A stretch of DNA of 64,000 nt from Thioclava sp. ES.031 (lineage in GTDB: Bacteria > Pseudomonadota > Alphaproteobacteria > Rhodobacterales > Rhodobacteraceae), in NCBI RefSeq assembly GCF_002563775.1, contig NZ_PDJO01000001.1, positions 1 through 64,000 of the forward strand. Direction: 5' to 3'. The position numbers were made by a program, and so were the translations under genes. Positions 17,854-27,797 of the stretch are shown in pieces (position 1 is the first letter of the stretch; each line of letters opens with the position of its first letter). Under the pieces are notes generated by a model, which did not search any database, was not told the origin of the DNA, and saw only the letters and a program-made list of their open reading frames with translations.

Positions 17854-19275
17854 ATGTCTGCTCCGAAGACCCTCTATGACAAGATCTGGGACGCGCATGT
17901 CGTGTCCGAAGACGAAGACGGCACCAGCCTGCTCTATATCGACCGTCACCTCGTCCACGAAGTGACCTCGCCGCAAGCCTTCGAAGGGCTGCGCATCGCG
18001 GGCCGCAAGGTACGCGCGCCGGAGAAAACGATCGCCGTTCCGGATCACAACGTGCCGACCACGCTCGACCGGGCCAAGGGGATCGAGAACGAGGAGAGCC
18101 GGATTCAGGTCGATGCGCTCGACAAGAACGCCAAGGATTTCGGGGTGAACTATTACCCGGTCTCCGACGTGCGTCAGGGCATCGTGCATATCGTCGGCCC
18201 CGAACAGGGCTGGACCTTGCCGGGCATGACCGTCGTCTGCGGCGATAGCCACACCGCGACCCATGGCGCGTTCGGCGCGCTCGCCCACGGCATCGGCACC
18301 TCGGAAGTGGAGCACGTTCTGGCCACCCAGACGCTGATCCAGTCGAAGTCGAAGAACATGAAGGTCGAGATCACCGGCAAGCTGCGTCCGGGCGTCACCG
18401 CCAAGGACATCACGCTCTCGGTCATCGGCGCGACCGGCACCGCCGGCGGCACCGGCCACGTCATCGAATATTGCGGCGAAGCGATCCGCGATCTGTCGAT
18501 GGAAGGCCGCATGACCGTCTGCAACATGGCGATCGAAGGCGGCGCACGCGCGGGCCTCATCGCCCCGGACGAGAAGACGTTTGAGTATGTCAAAGGCCGG
18601 GCCCACGCTCCGAAAGGCGCGCAATGGGAAGCGGCCCTGCATTGGTGGAAGCAACTCTACACCGATGAGGGCGCGCATTTCGACAAGGTCGTGACCATCA
18701 AGGCCGAAGAGATCGAGCCCGTCGTGACCTGGGGCACCTCGCCCGAAGACGTGCTGCCGATCTCGGGCTTCGTTCCGGCGCCGGAAGACTTCACCGGCGG
18801 CAAGGTCGACGCGGCCAAGCGTGCGCTCGACTACATGGGCCTCGAAGCTGGCACCAAGCTGACCGACATCAAGATCGACGTGGTCTTCATCGGGTCCTGC
18901 ACCAACGGCCGGATCGAGGATCTTCGCGCTGCCGCCGAAGTCGTCAAAGGCCGCAAGCTGGCCGATGGCGTCCGCGCGATGGTCGTGCCGGGCTCGGGTC
19001 TCGTGCGCGCGCAGGCGGAGGAAGAAGGTCTGGACAAGATCTTCCTCGACGCAGGCTTCGAATGGCGCATGGCGGGCTGCTCGATGTGTCTCGCGATGAA
19101 CCCCGACCAGCTGGCCGAGGGCGAGCGTTGCGCGTCGACCTCGAACCGCAACTTCGAAGGGCGTCAGGGCTACAAGGGCCGCACCCATCTGATGAGCCCG
19201 GCCATGGCCGCCGCAGCTGCTGTCACCGGTCATCTGACCGATGTGCGCAAGCTGATGGAACTGGAAGACGCGTAA
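17854..19275 (+). CDS. leuC: 3-isopropylmalate dehydratase large subunit
   Basis: With LeuD it isomerises 2- to 3-isopropylmalate in leucine synthesis, using a [4Fe-4S] cluster as in aconitase. The start [17 protein letters not shown] matches the family. [20 protein letters not shown] follows. Cluster ligands are in [14 protein letters not shown] and [12 protein letters not shown]. The ATG at 17854 is chosen with AAGTGAGAG upstream; earlier in-frame ATGs (17818, 17716) add residues not seen in the family. 473 residues. leuD follows after 12 bases. Confidence 0.97.
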   Translation: MSAPKTLYDKIWDAHVVSEDEDGTSLLYIDRHLVHEVTSPQAFEGLRIAGRKVRAPEKTIAVPDHNVPTTLDRAKGIENEESRIQVDALDKNAKDFGVNYYPVSDVRQGIVHIVGPEQGWTLPGMTVVCGDSHTATHGAFGALAHGIGTSEVEHVLATQTLIQSKSKNMKVEITGKLRPGVTAKDITLSVIGATGTAGGTGHVIEYCGEAIRDLSMEGRMTVCNMAIEGGARAGLIAPDEKTFEYVKGRAHAPKGAQWEAALHWWKQLYTDEGAHFDKVVTIKAEEIEPVVTWGTSPEDVLPISGFVPAPEDFTGGKVDAAKRALDYMGLEAGTKLTDIKIDVVFIGSCTNGRIEDLRAAAEVVKGRKLADGVRAMVVPGSGLVRAQAEEEGLDKIFLDAGFEWRMAGCSMCLAMNPDQLAEGERCASTSNRNFEGRQGYKGRTHLMSPAMAAAAAVTGHLTDVRKLMELEDA

Positions 19276-19287
19276 GGAGCGACGAGA

Positions 19288-19893
19288 ATGGAAAAGTTCG
19301 AAAAAGTTACCGGGATCGCCGCCCCCATGCCGCTGGTCAATATCGACACCGATATGATCATCCCCAAGGGCTTCCTGAAAACCATCAAGCGCACCGGGCT
19401 CGGCGTGCATGCGTTCGACGAGATGCGCTACGACCGTCAGGGCAACGAGAACCCGGACTTCGTGCTCAACAAGCCGCAATATCGCGAAGCGCAGATCCTC
19501 GTGGTCGGCGACAACTTCGGCTGCGGCTCCTCGCGTGAGCACGCGCCGTGGGCGCTCGCGGATTTCGGTATCAAGGTGATCATTTCGACCTCCTTCGCCG
19601 ACATCTTCTACAACAACTCGTTCAAGAACGGGATGCTGCCGATCGTGCTGCCGCAGGAGCAGGTCGACATGCTGATGAAGGATGCCGAGAAGGGCTCGAA
19701 CGCGCGGATGACCGTCGATCTCGAGAACCAGGAGATCACGACCTCGGAAGGCGAGACGATCAAGTTCGACGTCGACGCTTTCAAGAAGCACTGCCTGCTC
19801 GAAGGTCTCGACGATATCGGCCTGACGCTGGAGAAGGCCGCGGCCATCGACACGTTCGAGACGCAGATGCATCAGGCGCGTCCCTGGGTGTAA
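19288..19893 (+). CDS. leuD: 3-isopropylmalate dehydratase small subunit
   Basis: The swivel-domain partner of LeuC. Motifs are [20 protein letters not shown] and [20 protein letters not shown]. The 201 residues are normal. A strong AAGGAGCGA site sits in the short gap after leuC. A terminator follows the gene, closing the leuCD unit; leuB lies 3.9 kb further on. Confidence 0.97.
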   Translation: MEKFEKVTGIAAPMPLVNIDTDMIIPKGFLKTIKRTGLGVHAFDEMRYDRQGNENPDFVLNKPQYREAQILVVGDNFGCGSSREHAPWALADFGIKVIISTSFADIFYNNSFKNGMLPIVLPQEQVDMLMKDAEKGSNARMTVDLENQEITTSEGETIKFDVDAFKKHCLLEGLDDIGLTLEKAAAIDTFETQMHQARPWV

Positions 19894-19915
19894 CCCACGA
19901 CGCATCGCCACGTGG

Positions 19916-19943
19916 AAAGCCGCTCCGACCGGGGCGGCTTTTT
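19916..19943 (+). terminator. Rho-independent terminator after leuD
   Basis: Stem AAAGCCGC (19916-19923) pairs with GCGGCTTT (19934-19941) and runs into a T tract, 22 bases after the leuD stop. It closes the leuCD transcript. Confidence 0.85.
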
Positions 19944-20017
19944 ACATGAGAGGGGGCGCGGGAACCCGGCGCCCATGGTAGGGTTCATCATTTGACGTAG
20001 ATCGAGAGGATGATGCG

Positions 20018-20530
20018 ATGCGCGTTTCGACCCTGTTTCTTGTGACCGGCCTCGTGCTCATCGTTCTCGGCGTTGCGGCCATCTCGAATCCCTTCGCGAC
20101 CTCGCTAGCCCTGACCACCTTCGTCGGCATCCTCTTCCTGATCGCCGGGGTGGTGCAGGCGTGGCTCGCCTTCAACGACCGCGACGGGGCGCATCGGGCG
20201 TGGCATGCGCTGATCGCCCTTCTCAACATCGTCGTCGGCGTCTGGCTGATGGCCGATCCGATGTCCGGCACGGTTTCGCTCGCGGCGGTGGTCGGCGTGC
20301 TCTTCCTGCTGATCGGGGCGCTGCGCTTGCTCATCGGGCTGCGCCTTGCCGGGCCGCGCCTGCGGTGGATGCTCGTGCTGTCGGGCGCGGTTTCGATCCT
20401 GATCGGCGTGCTGATCTTCTCCGCATTCGATCAGATTGCGACACAAATCCTTGGACTATTGCTTGGCATTCAGCTCTTGGCGGATGGTGTCGGGCTTGCC
20501 GCACTCGGCTTTGCCAATCGCGACTCCTGA
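20018..20530 (+). CDS. HdeD-family (DUF308) membrane protein
   Basis: A small integral membrane protein of 170 residues with about six hydrophobic segments in three helix pairs, as in the acid-resistance protein HdeD. The pattern G..L.VLGVAAISNPFATSLAL and GVWLMADPMSGTVSLAAVVG shows the internal repeat typical of the family. An AGAGG site precedes the ATG. Family function is poorly known outside enteric acid resistance. It lies between leuD and the next membrane protein, with its own likely promoter after the leuD terminator. Confidence 0.82.
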   Translation: MRVSTLFLVTGLVLIVLGVAAISNPFATSLALTTFVGILFLIAGVVQAWLAFNDRDGAHRAWHALIALLNIVVGVWLMADPMSGTVSLAAVVGVLFLLIGALRLLIGLRLAGPRLRWMLVLSGAVSILIGVLIFSAFDQIATQILGLLLGIQLLADGVGLAALGFANRDS

Positions 20531-20802
20531 GGGTTTTTGATCCGCTAACCCCTTGATCCACAAAATATGGTTCCATCCCCTAGGCTGCCACATTTTTGCA
20601 CCTTTATTGATGCAATGTCGCACCAGGTCTTTCCAGAAAATGCCCGAATACGGCAGAGAGTCTGAAAAGTGTATTTGCTTGGATCGGGAACTTGGGCAAA
20701 ATCATGGCAAGTTTGAGGCAGCGCGCCACAGTTGGCGCGCGTCTTGCGGGTAAAAGGATCGGCAATGTACCGCATCCGACCGCAGGGAAGGGTAGGGTAA
20801 CT

Positions 20803-21630
20803 GTGTTCTCACGTCTCTCAGGGGCGCTCTTTCGCGCGATCCTCGTCGCGGTGGTGATCTGCACCCCCGCGCTCATTCTGCCCGATACAAGCAGTGACAC
20901 CGCACAGATCGTGGCGCTGATGGCGCTGTTCGGTTTCGCACTGACCCTTTTCGAATATGCCTCGGTCTATCCCGGTCTGATCGAGTTCCGCGATGCGCCG
21001 CCTTTCAACCGCATCCGCTTCATGTCGCTGTTCCTGACCGTTCTGCTGCTCTCGCTTGCCGTGCAGTCGCAATATCACGCCTCGACGCTCACCCGGCTGA
21101 TCGAGGTGTTGGGCACCACGGTCGCAGGCTCCATCGACGTGCCTTACAGCCCCGTGCGCCTGCTGCAACTCGCGCTGCCGGCGGATGCCTCTCTGCATCA
21201 GGTTGCGCTGGTGCGCACCGCTGCGGGGATGGCCTACCTGATCTCGCTGCTGACCCTTGGCTATTTCGTCATCGTCATGCGGATCATGGGCTGGCCGCAG
21301 GCGCATACGAAATTCAACGTCTGGGTCAATCTGCCGACTTTCGACCCGACCGCAGGCGGCGACGTGGTCGAGCGTCTGCGCCGCGATTCCTGGTTCAACA
21401 TTGCGCTGGGCTTCCTTTTGCCCTTCCTTATTCCAGCGGTGCTCAAACTCGTCTCGGTCAGTTTCGTGATCGTGACGCTCGAAGTGCCCCACACGATGAT
21501 CTGGATGGTGACGGCATGGGCCTTCCTTCCCGCAAGCCTGTTCATGCGCGGCATCGCGCTGGCGCGGGTGGCGCAAATGATCGAAAACAAGCGGCGCACC
21601 TCTGGGGCGAGCGACTACTTGCCGGCCTGA
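20803..21630 (+). CDS. Conserved membrane protein of unknown function
   Basis: A membrane protein with about six hydrophobic segments: LFRAILVAVVICTPALIL, IVALMALFGFALTLFEYASV, IRFMSLFLTVLLLSLAV, YLISLLTLGYFVIVMRIM, FNIALGFLLPFLIPAVLKLV, and the C-terminal VTAWAFLPASLFM. I choose the GTG at 20803 behind AAGGGTAGGG, giving 275 residues. Upstream in-frame ATGs (20692, 20704) would add a basic, poorly conserved-looking extension. I do not recognise the function. The 3' end overlaps the frame of the next gene. The 272 bases between hdeD and this start hold no other recognised feature. Confidence 0.65.
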   Translation: MFSRLSGALFRAILVAVVICTPALILPDTSSDTAQIVALMALFGFALTLFEYASVYPGLIEFRDAPPFNRIRFMSLFLTVLLLSLAVQSQYHASTLTRLIEVLGTTVAGSIDVPYSPVRLLQLALPADASLHQVALVRTAAGMAYLISLLTLGYFVIVMRIMGWPQAHTKFNVWVNLPTFDPTAGGDVVERLRRDSWFNIALGFLLPFLIPAVLKLVSVSFVIVTLEVPHTMIWMVTAWAFLPASLFMRGIALARVAQMIENKRRTSGASDYLPA

Positions 21631-22664
21631 TCGCGGCCTTTCTGGCGCTGCCCGCCGCGGCCGAGAGCCTGCGCGTGGCGACATGGGATGCCGGGCTGTC
21701 GCGCCGGGGTCCGGGGCTTTTGCTGAAAGATATCCGGAATGACACAGCGCAGGTCGCGGCTGTGTCCCGCATCGTCGATGCGATCGCGCCGGATGTGCTT
21801 TTGCTGACCGGGATCGACTGGGACCATGACGGGCAGGCGCTGGCCGCGTTGAATGAGACTTTCGCGCAGCCCTATCCGCATCTCTTTGCGCCGCGCCCCA
21901 ATAGCGGCTGGCAGAGCGGGGCGGATCTCGACGGCAACGGCAAGCTTGGTGAAGCGCGCGATGGGCACGGCTACGGGCGGTTTCCGGGGCAGGGCGGTCT
22001 GGCGCTTCTGTCGCGTTACCCGATCGAGGCGGATCGGACGCGCGATTTCTCCAAGATGCTGTGGAAGGACCTGCCCGACGGGCAGAGCGCAGGGGCGGAT
22101 CTGTCGCCGGAGGCTTTGTCCGTGCAGCGTCTCAGTTCGACCGCGCATTGGGATGTGCCGCTCAAACTGCCGTCGGGCGCGCAGCTGCATCTTCTGGCCT
22201 TCGCCGCGACGCCGCCGGTTTTCGACGGACCCGAGGACCGCAACGGACGCCGCAATCGTGATGAGAGCGCCTTTTGGCTCCGCTATCTGGATGGGGAGCT
22301 CGATGTGCTGCCGCCCGAGGCGCCGGTGATCCTGCTGGGCGATGCCAATCTCGATCCGAAAGACGGGGAGGGGCGGCGCGACGCGCTTGATCTGCTGCTG
22401 AACGGCCCGCATCTGCAGGACCCGCAGCCGCGCAGCGATGGCGCGACGCAAGCCGCCGATCCCGCGCATCAGGGCGATCCGGGCCTCGATACCGCCGACT
22501 ACGACGGGCCGGGCAATCTGCGGCTCGACTACGTTCTGCCGTCGACCGACTTGAGGGTGACGGGGGCGGGTGTCGTCTGGCCGAAGCCGGGCGCGCCCTT
22601 AGCGAAGGCGGCCGAAGCCGCCTCGCGTCACAAGATGGTCTGGGTCGACATCGCGTTGCCCTGA
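21516..22664 (+). CDS. Exported endonuclease/exonuclease/phosphatase-family protein
   Basis: The EEP fold is shown by ESLRVATWDAGLSRRG, GQGGLALLSRYPI, VILLGDANLDPKDGEGRRDA, NLRLDYVLPS and SRHKMVWVDI. The usual metal-binding Glu is not clear; GIDWDHD stands in its place. A hydrophobic segment LLAGLIAAFLALPAAAES looks like a signal peptide, so it probably acts outside the cytoplasm on phosphodiesters. The start is uncertain. The only ATG/GTG/TTG before the signal is at 21516, inside the previous gene. A CTG at 21627 overlaps that gene's stop (CTGA) but leaves a short signal. Substrate unknown. Confidence 0.75.
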   Translation: MGLPSRKPVHARHRAGAGGANDRKQAAHLWGERLLAGLIAAFLALPAAAESLRVATWDAGLSRRGPGLLLKDIRNDTAQVAAVSRIVDAIAPDVLLLTGIDWDHDGQALAALNETFAQPYPHLFAPRPNSGWQSGADLDGNGKLGEARDGHGYGRFPGQGGLALLSRYPIEADRTRDFSKMLWKDLPDGQSAGADLSPEALSVQRLSSTAHWDVPLKLPSGAQLHLLAFAATPPVFDGPEDRNGRRNRDESAFWLRYLDGELDVLPPEAPVILLGDANLDPKDGEGRRDALDLLLNGPHLQDPQPRSDGATQAADPAHQGDPGLDTADYDGPGNLRLDYVLPSTDLRVTGAGVVWPKPGAPLAKAAEAASRHKMVWVDIALP

Positions 22665-23548
22665 TCGGGCACGACCTTGAGGCCCCGGATATAGAGATGC
22701 TCGAACACCACGCGCTGCAGCGTCTTCGGCGTGAATTCCGGGAAGCGTGCGTGAAAGTCGGTGCCGTCGATCTCGTGGCTCATGTCGAACAGGTAGCGCA
22801 TTTCGCGCAGCTCGCGCGCCAGCTCCCACGCGGGCGAGGCAAGCAGCAGCGCCGTCCACGGGAATTTCTTGATCGAGATGTCGCGCCCCATCTGGCGCGA
22901 GAATTCCTCGGCCAGTTCACGCGCGGAGAACCGGGTGCCGGGAAACCCGAGGTCGAGCAGGCCGGGCGTATGATCCTCGGTCTCGGCCAGTTGCACCGCG
23001 ACGCGCGTCATATCCTCGAGATCGGCATAGACGCGCTGCGCATCGGGCTTGCCGAGCGACGTGATCTTGCCCTTGCGCAAATCCTTCAGCATCACCCGGT
23101 TGAGCAGCGTATCGGGGGCTTCGGCATTGATGAAATCGCCGCCACGCAGGATCGCGACCGAACGGCCCTCTTCGGCATGGGCGCGGTAGCGCGCCTCCAT
23201 CTCTGCGCGGATCTTGCCCTTGCGGGTGCAGGCGTGATGCGGGGTAGAGGCGCTCCACGGCGACGGCTCGCGCCCGTAGACATAGACATTGCCCGGCACC
23301 ATCACGGAGGCCCCGCTATCGCGCGACGCGGCCAGAACCTGCTTGGTGATCTGGGGGATCTGGTTCGCCCAGTCGTGGTAATTCGGCGGGTTCATCGCAT
23401 TCACGATCCACCGCGCACCTCGCGCCGCGATCGCCATGTCGGTGCCCCGGCGATAGCGATCGACGTCCCAGCCAGCGGCCCTGAAGGACCGTGCCGCAGC
23501 AGATCCGAACAAACCGCCCATTCCCAGGATCAATACCCTGCGATTCAT
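22628..23548 (-). CDS. NAD(P)-binding epimerase/dehydratase-like protein
   Basis: A Rossmann-fold protein of the extended short-chain dehydrogenase class. The N-terminus MNRRVLILGMGGLFGSAAA is the nucleotide-binding turn. VPGNVYVYGREPSPW and the downstream TRKGKIRAEMEARYR are at the positions of the catalytic region, but the classic YxxxK is absent. The real substrate is unknown. 306 residues. The 3' end overlaps the convergent EEP gene by 37 bases. It diverges from leuB. Confidence 0.7.
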   Translation of the reverse strand: MNRRVLILGMGGLFGSAAARSFRAAGWDVDRYRRGTDMAIAARGARWIVNAMNPPNYHDWANQIPQITKQVLAASRDSGASVMVPGNVYVYGREPSPWSASTPHHACTRKGKIRAEMEARYRAHAEEGRSVAILRGGDFINAEAPDTLLNRVMLKDLRKGKITSLGKPDAQRVYADLEDMTRVAVQLAETEDHTPGLLDLGFPGTRFSARELAEEFSRQMGRDISIKKFPWTALLLASPAWELARELREMRYLFDMSHEIDGTDFHARFPEFTPKTLQRVVFEHLYIRGLKVVPDQGNAMSTQTIL

Positions 23549-23764
23549 TTAGCCCTCATGTGTCGTCTGCCTGCTCTAAACTCTAGCATGCGCTCATACG
23601 CGTGCGGGGGCCACTCGCCAACCACCTGATCCGCAAAAGCCCGCCGAAGCCTCGGCAACCGCTTGCCGATCGTCCATACACGGTTTCGCGATCTGTGCCG
23701 CTTGACCACGGGGCGGGCAGGGGATACGCCCTTCGAGACCCTGTTTTCTTGGGAGATTATCCTC

Positions 23765-24868
23765 ATGTCCAACCCCTCCATCCTCATCCTGCCCGGCGAC
23801 GGGATCGGCCCCGAAGTCATGGCCGAGGTTCGCAAAGTCATCGACTGGTACGGTGCCAAGCGCGATCTCGCCTTCGATGTCAGCGAAGACCTCGTCGGCG
23901 GTGCGGCCTATGACAAGCACGGGGTGCCGCTGGCCGATGAGACGATGGCCAAGGCGCAGGAAGTGGACGCGGTTCTGCTCGGCGCCGTGGGCGGTCCGAA
24001 ATACGACGTGCTCGACTTCTCGGTGAAGCCCGAGCGCGGCCTGCTGCGCCTGCGCAAGGAGATGGACCTGTTTGCCAACCTGCGCCCCGCGCAATGCTTC
24101 GACGCGCTGGCCGATTTCTCCTCGCTGAAGAAGGACGTGGTTGCAGGCCTCGACATCATGATCGTGCGCGAACTGACCTCGGGCGTCTATTTCGGCGAGC
24201 CGCGCGGCATCTTCGAGGAAGGTAACGAGCGCGTCGGCATCAACACCCAGCGCTACACCGAGTCCGAGATCGAGCGCGCCGCCCGCGCCGCTTTCGACCT
24301 GGCGATGAAGCGCAACAAGAAGCTCTGCTCGATGGAGAAAGCCAACGTGATGGAGTCCGGCATCCTCTGGCGCGAGGTCGTGACCCGCGTCGGCGAGGAA
24401 TACCCGGAAGTAGAACTGAGCCACATGTATGCGGATAACGGCGCGATGCAGCTGGTGCGCGCGCCCAAGCAGTTCGACGTGATCGTCACCGACAACCTGT
24501 TCGGCGACATCCTGTCCGACTGCGCGGCGATGCTGACCGGCTCGCTCGGGATGCTGCCCTCCGCGTCGCTCGGCGCGCCGATGGCGAACGGTCGCCCGAA
24601 AGCGATGTACGAGCCCGTCCACGGTTCGGCCCCCGACATTGCGGGGCAGGGCAAGGCCAACCCGATCGCCTGTATCCTCAGCTTCGCAATGGCGCTGCGC
24701 TACAGCTTCGATCAGGGCGACGAGGCGACCCGTCTGGAAACCGCGATCGAGAAAGTGCTGGCCGATGGCGTGCGCACCGCGGACCTGATGGGCCCCGAAG
24801 GCGGCACTCCGGTCTCGACCTCCGAGATGGGCGACAAGATCATCGAAGCGCTCGACGCCTCGCTCTGA
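23765..24868 (+). CDS. leuB: 3-isopropylmalate dehydrogenase
   Basis: Oxidative decarboxylation of 3-isopropylmalate in leucine synthesis. The start [20 protein letters not shown] is typical, followed by [50 protein letters not shown] and [27 protein letters not shown] site precedes the ATG. An in-frame start at 23663 would add 34 residues unlike the family. 367 residues. The 216 bases upstream hold the promoters for leuB and the divergent epimerase-like gene. Confidence 0.97.
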   Translation: MSNPSILILPGDGIGPEVMAEVRKVIDWYGAKRDLAFDVSEDLVGGAAYDKHGVPLADETMAKAQEVDAVLLGAVGGPKYDVLDFSVKPERGLLRLRKEMDLFANLRPAQCFDALADFSSLKKDVVAGLDIMIVRELTSGVYFGEPRGIFEEGNERVGINTQRYTESEIERAARAAFDLAMKRNKKLCSMEKANVMESGILWREVVTRVGEEYPEVELSHMYADNGAMQLVRAPKQFDVIVTDNLFGDILSDCAAMLTGSLGMLPSASLGAPMANGRPKAMYEPVHGSAPDIAGQGKANPIACILSFAMALRYSFDQGDEATRLETAIEKVLADGVRTADLMGPEGGTPVSTSEMGDKIIEALDASL

Positions 24869-24888
24869 TCCACAAGAGAAGTTTTATG

Positions 24889-24918
24889 AAAGGCGCGGGC
24901 GCAAGCTCGCGCCTTTTT
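24889..24918 (+). terminator. Rho-independent terminator after leuB
   Basis: Stem AAAGGCGCG (24889-24897) pairs with CGCGCCTTT (24908-24916) and ends in a T tract, 20 bases after the leuB stop. Confidence 0.85.
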
Positions 24919-24984
24919 CATGCCGCGGCCTTGCAACTCCCGAACATCCGCTCAAGATGTGAGCGATAACACCGGGAGCCTCCC

Positions 24985-25962
24985 ATGCCCGATTTCGGCG
25001 GAAAATCAAACGCACGCGGTGCGTCGCTCGGCCTGACCTCGATGGCGATTTTCGCCACGCATGACGTCATCATCAAACATCTGGGTCAGACCTATTCGCC
25101 GGTTCAGATCGTGTTCTTCGCGGCGCTCCTGTCCTTCCCGCTGCTCTCGGTGATCCTGCTCAACGACAAACGCGGGGGAAGCCTGCGCCCGGTTCATCCC
25201 GGCTGGGTCGTCGGGCGGGTCGTCACCACCGTCGTCACCGGGCTCTGCGCCTTCTACGCCTTCTCGACCCTGCCGCTCGCGCAGGTCTATCCGCTCCTCT
25301 TCGCGATGCCGCTCTTGGTCACCGTCTTCTCGATCCCGATCCTGGGCGAGAAGGTCGGCATTCACCGCTGGGCCGCTGTCATTCTCGGCCTGATCGGCGT
25401 GGTCATCGTGGTGCGCCCCGGACAGGCGGATCTCGCGCCGGGCCACTTTGCGGCGATGACGGCGGCGGTCACCGGGGCGCTGGCGTCGGTCATCGTGCGC
25501 AAGATCGGGTCGGAGGAGCGCTCCGTCGTGCTGCTGCTCTCGCCGCTTCTGGGCAATGTGATCGTCATGGCGATCCTTCTGCCCTTCGTCTGGCAGCCGC
25601 TGCAGATCGGTGATCTCGGCCTCATGGCGGTGATCGCGATCTTCGGCCTCACCGCCTCCTTCCTGCAAATCCTCGCCTATCGCGCGGGCGAGGCCGCCAT
25701 CGTCGCGCCGATGCAATATTCGCAGATCCTCTGGGCGGTCTTCTACGGCTGGATCATCTTCCACGAGAGAGTGGACATTCCGACGCTTGTCGGCGCGGGC
25801 GTGGTGATCCTGTCTGGCATCTACATCGTCATCCGCGAGACGCGTGTCTCCGAGAACCAGCCGGTGCTGCGCACAAGGGGCCGGTCGGAAACCGTCACCG
25901 CCCCGCGATCGTCGCTTCTGGGTCGCGTTTTGGGCCTTCGTGCACGCAATTCAAGAAGCTGA
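24985..25962 (+). CDS. EamA-family (DMT) transporter
   Basis: Ten predicted membrane helices in two EamA repeats, the drug/metabolite exporter superfamily. The first repeat starts with LTSMAIFATHDVIIKHLG and the second near FAAMTAAVTGALASVIVRKI. ILGLIGVVIVVRPGQ and YSQILWAVFYGWIIFHE are typical of each repeat end. The C-terminal tail (about 40 residues, rich in Arg and Ser) is cytoplasmic and unremarkable. The substrate cannot be told from sequence. Single gene, ahead of tRNA-Pro. Confidence 0.88.
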   Translation: MPDFGGKSNARGASLGLTSMAIFATHDVIIKHLGQTYSPVQIVFFAALLSFPLLSVILLNDKRGGSLRPVHPGWVVGRVVTTVVTGLCAFYAFSTLPLAQVYPLLFAMPLLVTVFSIPILGEKVGIHRWAAVILGLIGVVIVVRPGQADLAPGHFAAMTAAVTGALASVIVRKIGSEERSVVLLLSPLLGNVIVMAILLPFVWQPLQIGDLGLMAVIAIFGLTASFLQILAYRAGEAAIVAPMQYSQILWAVFYGWIIFHERVDIPTLVGAGVVILSGIYIVIRETRVSENQPVLRTRGRSETVTAPRSSLLGRVLGLRARNSRS

Positions 25963-26014
25963 CTCAGACCCCCTTGCAAAACCCGCATGAAGCGGCTAAT
26001 TCCCCGCCCACGGT

Positions 26015-26091
26015 CGGAGCGTAGCGCAGCCTGGTAGCGCACCTGCTTCGGGAGCAGGGGGTCGGAGGTTCGAATCCTCTCGCTCCGACCA
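26015..26091 (+). tRNA. tRNA-Pro(CGG)
   Basis: A 77-base tRNA with acceptor stem CGGAGCG/CGCTCCG and an encoded CCA end. The D arm is TAGCGCAGCCTGGTAGCGCA. The anticodon stem-loop CCTGC-TTCGGGA-GCAGG gives anticodon CGG, reading CCG. The T arm GGAGGTTCGAATCCTC is standard. All stems pair. Confidence 0.97.
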
Positions 26092-26190
26092 TTTTCCCGA
26101 TTTCCCCTGATTTCTTGGCTTCCAGCGATGTCGCTGGCCTTTCGGGCCGTGCTTTGGCACAACTTTCCCGAAGCAATGAAGGCAGGGCGA

Positions 26191-26763
26191 ATGCAGGTCG
26201 AACCAACTCCTCTCAGCGGCGTTCTGGTGATCACGCCGAAGCGATTCGGCGATCACCGCGGATTTTTCTCCGAGAGCTATTCGGCGAAGCGATTTGCCGA
26301 GGCCGGGATCGAGATCGGTTTCGTGCAGGACAACCATTCGGTCTCGGAGACCGTGGGCACGGTGCGCGGGTTGCATTTTCAGGCCCCGCCGCACGCGCAG
26401 GCGAAGCTCGTGCGCTGTGGGCGTGGGCGGCTTTGGGATGTCGCGGTGGATATCCGCAAGTCTAGCCCGACCTACGGCCAGTGGTTCGGCACGGAGCTGA
26501 GCTTCGAGAACGGCAAGCAGCTCTTGATCCCGGCGGGGTTTGCGCATGGGTTCGTGACGCTCGAGCCGGGAACCGAGATCGTCTATAAATGCTCGGATTA
26601 CTACGCGCCCGACTGTGAAGGCGCGATCCGCTGGGACGACCCGGATCTGGGCATCGACTGGCCGCTTTCAGCAGGAATAGAGCCTGTTTTGTCCGGCAAG
26701 GACGCGGAAGCGCCGTTCTTCGCCGCGCTCGACAGCCCCTTCACCTGGGAGGGCGCAGCATGA
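26191..26763 (+). CDS. rfbC: dTDP-4-dehydrorhamnose 3,5-epimerase
   Basis: Epimerises dTDP-4-keto-6-deoxyglucose in dTDP-L-rhamnose synthesis. Motifs are [40 protein letters not shown] with the catalytic His, FAHGFVTL, and [12 protein letters not shown]. The ATG at 26191 behind AGGGCGA is chosen; in-frame ATGs at 26128 and 26176 would extend it. 190 residues, usual for the family. The stop overlaps the rfbB ATG by four bases, so rfbC-B-D-A-glycosyltransferase read as one operon. Confidence 0.95.
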   Translation: MQVEPTPLSGVLVITPKRFGDHRGFFSESYSAKRFAEAGIEIGFVQDNHSVSETVGTVRGLHFQAPPHAQAKLVRCGRGRLWDVAVDIRKSSPTYGQWFGTELSFENGKQLLIPAGFAHGFVTLEPGTEIVYKCSDYYAPDCEGAIRWDDPDLGIDWPLSAGIEPVLSGKDAEAPFFAALDSPFTWEGAA

Positions 26764-27797
26764 AGATCCTCGTCACCGGCGGTGCCGGGTTCATCGGCTC
26801 CGCGGTCGTCCGTCTCGCCGTTTCGCTCGGCCATGAGGTGGTGAACCTCGACGCGCTGACCTATGCCGCCTGCCTCGAGAACGTCGCGCCCGTCGCCGAT
26901 AGCCCGCTCTACGCGTTCGAGCAGGCCGATATTCGCGATCCTGAGGCGCTGACGGCGATCTTCGCCCGTCACAAGCCCGACGCGGTGATGCATCTCGCGG
27001 CCGAGAGCCATGTGGATCGCTCGATCGACGGTCCCGGCGCCTTCATCGAGACGAACGTGATGGGCACCTACAACATGCTGCAAGCGGCGCGCAGCTTTTG
27101 GGAGGCCGAGGGTCGCCCCGAGAGCTTCCGCTTCCACCACATCTCGACCGACGAGGTTTACGGCACGCTCGGCCCCACGGGCCAGTTCACCGAAGAGACG
27201 CCCTACGCGCCGAACAGTCCCTATTCCGCCTCGAAAGCGGGCTCGGACCATCTCGTGCGCGCCTGGCACGAGACCTATGGCCTGCCGGTCGTGCTCACGA
27301 ACTGCTCGAACAATTACGGCCCCTACCACTTCCCGGAAAAGCTGATCCCGGTCGTGATCCTGAACGCGCTCGCGGGCAAGCCGCTGCCGATCTACGGCGA
27401 CGGCTCGAACGTGCGCGACTGGCTCTATGTCGAGGATCACGCCGATGCGCTGCTGCTGGTGCTGGAGAAGGGCGCCTTGGGGCGCAGCTACAATATCGGT
27501 GGCGAGAACGAGCGGTCGAACCTCGAGCTGGTCCAGACGATCTGCACCATTCTCGACAAGCTGCGTCCGGGCGATGCGCCTTACGCCGATCTGATCACTT
27601 TCGTCACCGACCGCCCCGGACACGATGCCCGCTACGCGATCGACCCGACCCGCATCCGCGAGGAGTTGGGCTGGCGGCCGAGCGTGACGGTGGAGGAAGG
27701 GCTGGAATGCACGGTGCGCTGGTATCTCGAGAACGAGGTTTGGTGGCGCCCGCTGCTGGAGCGGCACGGCGTCGGCGAAAGGTTGGGCAAGGCATGA
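26760..27797 (+). CDS. rfbB: dTDP-glucose 4,6-dehydratase
   Basis: Forms dTDP-4-keto-6-deoxyglucose, the second step toward dTDP-rhamnose. It has the NAD turn [26 protein letters not shown], the active-site HISTDEVYG, and [20 protein letters not shown] with the YxxxK pair. 345 residues. It overlaps rfbC (ATGA) and rfbD (ATGA) at its ends, a sign of translational coupling. Confidence 0.97.
   Translation: MKILVTGGAGFIGSAVVRLAVSLGHEVVNLDALTYAACLENVAPVADSPLYAFEQADIRDPEALTAIFARHKPDAVMHLAAESHVDRSIDGPGAFIETNVMGTYNMLQAARSFWEAEGRPESFRFHHISTDEVYGTLGPTGQFTEETPYAPNSPYSASKAGSDHLVRAWHETYGLPVVLTNCSNNYGPYHFPEKLIPVVILNALAGKPLPIYGDGSNVRDWLYVEDHADALLLVLEKGALGRSYNIGGENERSNLELVQTICTILDKLRPGDAPYADLITFVTDRPGHDARYAIDPTRIREELGWRPSVTVEEGLECTVRWYLENEVWWRPLLERHGVGERLGKA

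Noticed and set aside
17617..19911. A 764-codon frame antisense to leuC and leuD
   Set aside because: Shadow of the leuCD codon pattern. The sense genes are clearly recognised.
19975..20020. FNR- or Fur-type boxes upstream of hdeD and in other gaps
   Set aside because: No TTGAT-N4-ATCAA or clear Fur box was found in the gaps that I read.
25964..26234. Short minus-strand frames across tRNA-Pro containing [18 protein letters not shown] or [19 protein letters not shown] peptides
   Set aside because: These are the well-known spurious antisense translations of tRNA-Pro. The tRNA explains the sequence.
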